From Gaiellaceae bacterium (lineage in GTDB: Bacteria; Actinomycetota; Thermoleophilia; Gaiellales; Gaiellaceae), in contig JAJTCQ010000019.1 of NCBI GenBank assembly GCA_021323315.1, positions 1 to 33,596 on the forward strand: a stretch of DNA of 33,596 nucleotides, written 5' to 3'. Under the pieces are notes generated by a model, which was given only the letters and a program-made list of their open reading frames with translations, ran no database searches and was not told the origin of the DNA. The position numbers and the translations under genes were made by a program. Below are positions 29,888 through 33,596 of the stretch, in pieces (positions within the stretch are counted from its first letter, which is position 1; each line of letters starts with the position of its first letter).

Positions 29888-30454
29888 GTGAGCCAGACCG
29901 TCCCACGACAAACGGCAGGGGAGCGGCGCGAAGCCGTCCTCGAGGCCGCGCGGCACGAATTCGCCCAGCACGGGCTGCACGGCGCGTCCACGGACGCCAT
30001 CGCCCGCCGCGCGGGCATCTCGCAGCCGTACCTCTTCCGCCTGTTCGGATCGAAGAAGGCGCTGTTCATCGCCGTGAACGACGCGTGCTTCGAGCGCACG
30101 CTCGACCTGTTCCGTACGGCTGCGTCGGGGACCACCGGTCAAGACGCGCTCGATGCGATCGGGCGTGCCTACGGAGAGGTCATCGAGGACGACCGGACGA
30201 TGCTCCAGGGCCAGCTGCAGGCGTACTCGGCGGCGGTGAACGACGAGGAGATCCGCGCGGCGGTCGCGCGAGGATACGGCCGGCTGGTCGACTACGTCGA
30301 GGCCGTCTCCGGCGCCGACAAGAACACCGTTGCGCGCTTCTTCGCGAAGGGCATGCTCATGAACGTCCTCGCTGCGATGGACTACTCGCTCGCGAGTGAG
30401 CCTCACGACTCCTGGGCCGCACGCCTGGCCGAGGGCTGCAGGGAGGACGACTGA
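29888..30454 (+). CDS. TetR-family transcriptional repressor
   Basis: A 188-residue TetR regulator. The N-terminal helix-turn-helix shows AVLEAARHEFAQHGLHGASTDAIARRAGISQPYLFRLFGSKKALF (about residues 16-60). It is followed by an all-helical ligand-binding domain. An in-frame GTG at 29870 would add MLTSFA, but it lies within the promoter, so the GTG at 29888 is preferred. It stands immediately before an MFS exporter and an MMPL transporter and is the probable repressor of both, responding to an exported toxic compound. A dyad suited to TetR binding lies in the 81-nt gap before the exporter. Confidence 0.88.
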   Translation: MSQTVPRQTAGERREAVLEAARHEFAQHGLHGASTDAIARRAGISQPYLFRLFGSKKALFIAVNDACFERTLDLFRTAASGTTGQDALDAIGRAYGEVIEDDRTMLQGQLQAYSAAVNDEEIRAAVARGYGRLVDYVEAVSGADKNTVARFFAKGMLMNVLAAMDYSLASEPHDSWAARLAEGCREDD

Positions 30455-30489
30455 ACGTGAGGCCGCTTCTCTTTTTCTCCAGATGGTGA

Positions 30490-30512
30490 GTAATCAGTCA
30501 CTAGCTCATTAC
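30490..30512. promoter_or_regulatory. Candidate TetR operator upstream of the MFS exporter
   Basis: GTAAT-N13-ATTAC, a 23-bp imperfect palindrome with 8 of 11 base pairs symmetric around position 30501. It lies in an unusually AT-rich stretch between tetR and the exporter, about 25 nt before the exporter ATG. Confidence 0.5.
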
Positions 30513-30535
30513 CGATCGGGCACGAGGAGGTCACC

Positions 30536-31960
30536 ATGAAGGCAGGTACCCGCACGCTGTGGACGTTCGCGATCACGTCGATCGCCCTCTTCATGGTCGT
30601 GCTCGACAACCTCGTCGTCTCGACGGCGCTCCCGGTGATCCGCGTGGACCTCGGCGCCTCGATCGAGGAGCTCGAGTGGACGGTCAACGCGTACACGCTG
30701 ACGTTCGCGGTGTTCGTCCTCACGGGGGCCGCGCTGGGCGATCGCTTCGGCCGCAAGCGCATGTTCATGCTCGGTGTCGCGGTGTTCACGGCTGCATCGG
30801 CGGCTGCCGCGCTCGCGCCGTCGGCCGACTGGCTGATCGCCGCACGCGCGGTGCAGGGGGTCGGCGCGGCGATCGTGACGCCGCTCACGCTGACCATCCT
30901 CAGCGCGGCTGTCGTCCGTCAGAAGCGCGGGCTCGCCCTCGGTGCGTGGTCGGGCATCGCCGGTCTTGCCGTCGCGATGGGGCCGCTCGTCGGCGGGGCC
31001 GTCGTCGATGGGATCTCCTGGCAGTGGATCTTCTGGCTCAACGTCCCCGTCGGGATCGTCCTCCTTCCGCTTGCGACGCTGCTCCGTGAGTCGACCGGGC
31101 CGGACAAGGCGCTCGACCTCCCGGGCCTCGCGCTGGCGAGCGGTGGGCTCCTCGGGATCGTCTGGGGCCTCATCCACGGGAACGGCGACGGCTGGACGAG
31201 CCCGTCGATCGTCGGCGCGCTCGCCGTCGGCGCGGCGCTCCTGGGGGCCTTCGTGGCGTGGGAGCTTCGCACTCCGCACCCGATGCTCCCGATGCGGTTC
31301 TTCCGCAACCGGGCGTTCGCCGCCGCCAACGGCGCGTCGCTGCTCATGTACTTCGGGATGTTCGGGTCGATCTTCCTGCTCAGCCAGTTCTTCCAGACTG
31401 CTCAGGGCTACTCGCCACTCGGATCCGGCCTCCGCATCCTTCCGTGGACCCTCATGCCGATGTTCGTCGCGCCGGTGGCCGGCGCGCTTTCGGATCGGAT
31501 CGGCGGCAGGCCGCTGATGGCGACGGGTCTTGCGCTGCAGGCGATCGGTCTTGCCTGGATCGCGGCGGTCTCCACCGCAACGGTCGCGTACTCGTCTCTG
31601 GTCGGGCCGTTCATCCTCTCCGGAATCGGGATGGCCCTGTTCTTCGCTCCGGTCGCGAACGTCGTCCTCTCAGCTGTTCGCCCGCCTGAGGAGGGAAAGG
31701 CGTCCGGGACGAACAACTCGATCCGCGAGGTCGGCGGCGTGCTCGGTGTGGCCGTGCTGGCGTCGATCTTCGCGCGCTACGGCGGCTACGAGTCACCTGA
31801 GAGCTTCAACGACGGTCTCGTCCCCGCGCTGTGGATCGGGGCCGGCGTTCTGGCCGTGGGCTCGCTCGTCGCGCTGCTCATCCCACGCAAGCGTCGTGAG
31901 GATGCCGTGCCGGTCGTCGACCACGACCGCGACCTCGTCCCCCAACCCGAGGCTGCGTAG
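30536..31960 (+). CDS. MFS drug/solute exporter, DHA2 (EmrB/QacA) type
   Basis: A 474-residue transporter with about 14 hydrophobic segments, as in DHA2 proteins. Family motifs are present: LDNLVVSTALPVI (motif D1 region), GDRFGRKRMF (motif A), ARAVQGVGAAIVTPLTLTI (motif B) and GPLVGGAVVDGISWQWIFWLNVPVG (motif C). It should export hydrophobic or cationic compounds by proton antiport. A strong GAGGAGG lies 5 nt before the ATG, unlike the leaderless genes nearby. It follows tetR by 81 nt and precedes the MMPL gene by 27 nt, so repressor control of a two-transporter operon is likely. Substrate unknown. Confidence 0.92.
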   Translation: MKAGTRTLWTFAITSIALFMVVLDNLVVSTALPVIRVDLGASIEELEWTVNAYTLTFAVFVLTGAALGDRFGRKRMFMLGVAVFTAASAAAALAPSADWLIAARAVQGVGAAIVTPLTLTILSAAVVRQKRGLALGAWSGIAGLAVAMGPLVGGAVVDGISWQWIFWLNVPVGIVLLPLATLLRESTGPDKALDLPGLALASGGLLGIVWGLIHGNGDGWTSPSIVGALAVGAALLGAFVAWELRTPHPMLPMRFFRNRAFAAANGASLLMYFGMFGSIFLLSQFFQTAQGYSPLGSGLRILPWTLMPMFVAPVAGALSDRIGGRPLMATGLALQAIGLAWIAAVSTATVAYSSLVGPFILSGIGMALFFAPVANVVLSAVRPPEEGKASGTNNSIREVGGVLGVAVLASIFARYGGYESPESFNDGLVPALWIGAGVLAVGSLVALLIPRKRREDAVPVVDHDRDLVPQPEAA

Positions 31961-31987
31961 GACGTCCGAACGAGAGGAGGCGACGCG

Positions 31988-33596
31988 ATGAGACTCTCGA
32001 CCCAGACAGTCGCCGCGGCGAGCGCGCGGCACCCGTGGAGGACGATCGGCGCGTGGATCGCGATCGTCGTGCTCGCGGTCTTCGCGATCGTGACGCTTCT
32101 CGGCGGGAGCCTCACGACCGAGGGCGCCCCCACGAACAACCCCGAGTCGGAGCGCGCCGACGAAGCGCTCTTCCGGGCGCTTCCGCCCGATCCTGGCACG
32201 GCCGTCACCGACATCGTGGTGATCCGCGCCGACGAGCACACCGTGGACTCCGCCGAGTTCGAAGAGTACGTGCGCGACTTCGTCGGCGACGACGAGATCA
32301 CCGCCCTCGGCCGCGCGCGCACGTATCTCGACGATCCGAACGCCGGCGGTCTCGTGTCGGAAGACGGCCACGCGACCATCGTCCCGATCGCGCTCACGAG
32401 CGACGACGAGACGGAGGCGCTCCTCGAGCGGGTCGGGGCGATCGGCGACGAGGGCGCGTTCGCGGTGTCGGTGACGGGCGAGGAGACGCTCGATCACGAC
32501 TTCAACCTCCTCTCGCAGGAGGACCTGGAGAACGGCGAGCTGAAGTTCGGCCTGCCGGCGGCGCTGATCATCCTTCTCCTCGTCTTCGGCGCCGTCGTCG
32601 CCGGACTGGTGCCGCTCCTGATGGCGATGGTCTCGATCGTCGTCGCGCTCGGGCTGACGGCGCTGGTCGCGCAGCAGTTCGAGCTCTCGGTCTTCGTCAT
32701 CAACATGCTCACGGGCATGGGCCTCGCCCTCGGGATCGACTACTCGCTGTTCGTCGTCTCGCGTTACCGAGAGGAACGCGCCAGGGGCAACGCCGAGTTC
32801 GCGGCCATCGAGATCTCGGGCGCGACTGCCAGCCGAGCCGTCCTGTTCAGCGGCACGGTGTTCGTGATCGCGATGTTCGGGATGCTCCTCGTTCCGAGCT
32901 CCATCATGCGGAGTCTCGCGACCGGCGCCATCCTCGTCGGGATCGTCTCGGTCATCGCCGCGCTCACCCTCCTTCCGGCCGTCCTCGGGCTTCTCAAGGA
33001 CCGCGTGAACGCGCTCCGTATCCCGGTCGTCGGACGACGCTCGGAGGAAGCCGGTACCGAGGGTCGGTTCTGGGGCGCGATCGTGCGCGGCGTTCTCCGG
33101 CGCCCGGCGCTGAGCCTGACGCTCTCCGTCGCGGCGCTTCTCGCGCTCGCGCTGCCCGTGCTGACGATGAACGTCGGCACGAGCGGGGTTTCCTCCCTCC
33201 CGGACCGCTTCGTCTCCAAGCAGGGGTACCTCGCGCTCGAACAGGACTTCTCGAGGGTCACGCCCGATCCGACCACGGTCGTCGTCTCGAACGCCACGAG
33301 TCCGCAGGTCTCGGCCGCGGTCGAGAGCCTGCGGGCGCGCATCGTGGGCGACCCGCGGTTTGGCGGAACGGCGGTCGAGCGTTCCGCCGACGGCGAGGTT
33401 GCCGTGCTCACGGTCGCCGTCCCGGGCGACCCGGCGTCGAGCGAGGCCATCGACGCGGTGCGCGAGTTGCGAGCGGAGATCGCCGACGAGACCTTCTCGG
33501 GCACCGATGCCGAGGTCCTCGTGGGCGGCACGACCTCGGAGAACATCGACTACTTCGACTCCGTGATCGACCCGGCGCCGTGGGTGATCGCGCTCG
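31988..33596 (+). CDS. MMPL-family (RND superfamily) transporter, cut by window end
   Basis: An open frame of 536 codons running off the window, the first two-thirds or so of an MMPL protein (usually 700-1000 residues). After an N-terminal membrane helix (TIGAWIAIVVLAVFAIVTLL) comes a porter-type extracytoplasmic domain to about residue 185. Next is a cluster of helices with the signature GLALGIDYSLFVVSRYREE, whose Asp-Tyr pair belongs to the proton relay. SSIMRSLATGAILVGIVSVIAALTLLPAVLGLL follows, and a second extracytoplasmic domain begins near residue 400. Actinobacterial MMPL proteins export lipids, siderophores or glycolipids. GAGAGGAGG precedes the ATG. It probably forms an operon with the MFS exporter under TetR control. 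Confidence 0.9.
   Translation, partial: MRLSTQTVAAASARHPWRTIGAWIAIVVLAVFAIVTLLGGSLTTEGAPTNNPESERADEALFRALPPDPGTAVTDIVVIRADEHTVDSAEFEEYVRDFVGDDEITALGRARTYLDDPNAGGLVSEDGHATIVPIALTSDDETEALLERVGAIGDEGAFAVSVTGEETLDHDFNLLSQEDLENGELKFGLPAALIILLLVFGAVVAGLVPLLMAMVSIVVALGLTALVAQQFELSVFVINMLTGMGLALGIDYSLFVVSRYREERARGNAEFAAIEISGATASRAVLFSGTVFVIAMFGMLLVPSSIMRSLATGAILVGIVSVIAALTLLPAVLGLLKDRVNALRIPVVGRRSEEAGTEGRFWGAIVRGVLRRPALSLTLSVAALLALALPVLTMNVGTSGVSSLPDRFVSKQGYLALEQDFSRVTPDPTTVVVSNATSPQVSAAVESLRARIVGDPRFGGTAVERSADGEVAVLTVAVPGDPASSEAIDAVRELRAEIADETFSGTDAEVLVGGTTSENIDYFDSVIDPAPWVIAL

Noticed and set aside
28675-30135. Long minus-strand open frame (486 codons) opposite the aminotransferase and tetR genes
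   Set aside because: Composition is Arg/Asp-rich with no recognisable domain. It lies antisense to a DegT aminotransferase and a TetR gene with intact motifs; long antisense frames are expected in high-GC DNA.
1-33596. tRNA, rRNA, CRISPR, insertion sequence or prophage genes
   Set aside because: No cloverleaf-like segment, regular spaced repeat, transposase or phage protein was recognised; the gaps between genes are too short for most of these.

Overview
The window is dense, GC-rich bacterial chromosome with about 30 protein genes and no gene-free stretch longer than about 160 bases. Very high GC, frequent GTG starts, many ATGA/GTGA stop-start overlaps, a subtilisin-inhibitor-like protein, an MMPL transporter and many apparently leaderless promoters point to an actinobacterium, possibly a Thermoleophilia/Gaiellales-type lineage. 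The lineage is inferred, since no rRNA or marker gene is present. I saw no tRNA, rRNA, CRISPR array, insertion sequence or phage gene.

Layout. 1-2.8 kb (minus): a secreted PhoX-like protein and a DUF354 glycosyltransferase-like protein. 2.8-5.2 kb (plus): a LysR regulator overlapping a maleylacetate-reductase-like dehydrogenase, then a small unknown gene. 5.3-5.7 kb (minus): a two-CBS-domain protein. 5.7-11.9 kb (plus): one tightly overlapping operon with a soluble fumarate-reductase-like flavoprotein, an ankyrin-like protein, both subunits of a class I fumarase/tartrate dehydratase, a phosphosulfolactate synthase (ComA) homologue, APS reductase, APS kinase and ATP sulfurylase. A TauE/SafE exporter follows.

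13-29.9 kb carries genes expected for a modified surface glycan, in several transcription units. They comprise a sugar formyltransferase, two PIG-L deacetylases, two sulfotransferases, an O-antigen polymerase-like protein, a Wzx-like flippase, a glycosyltransferase, a NodB-like deacetylase, a methyltransferase, an ATP-grasp enzyme, an epimerase and a DegT aminotransferase. Mixed in are a FlgD/Ig-domain protein, a PQQ-repeat protein, a Tat-exported aminotransferase-like protein and an SSI-type protease inhibitor. 29.9-33.6 kb: a TetR regulator, an EmrB/QacA-type MFS exporter and an MMPL transporter cut by the window end.

How the parts may fit. ATP sulfurylase makes APS. APS reductase turns part of it into sulfite, and APS kinase turns part into PAPS, which the two sulfotransferases can use. 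No sulfite reductase is present, whereas a sulfite-using ComA homologue sits inside the operon beside fumarase-like and fumarate-reductase-like enzymes. Sulfolactate, sulfoacrylate and sulfopropionate are the sulfonate analogues of malate, fumarate and succinate, so this may be an undescribed C3-sulfonate pathway. That is a hypothesis, and the ComA homologue seems to lack an internal segment. Other signals are a three-copy intergenic repeat with a conserved hairpin, and -10-like hexamers 6-9 nt before the start codon of about a dozen genes.
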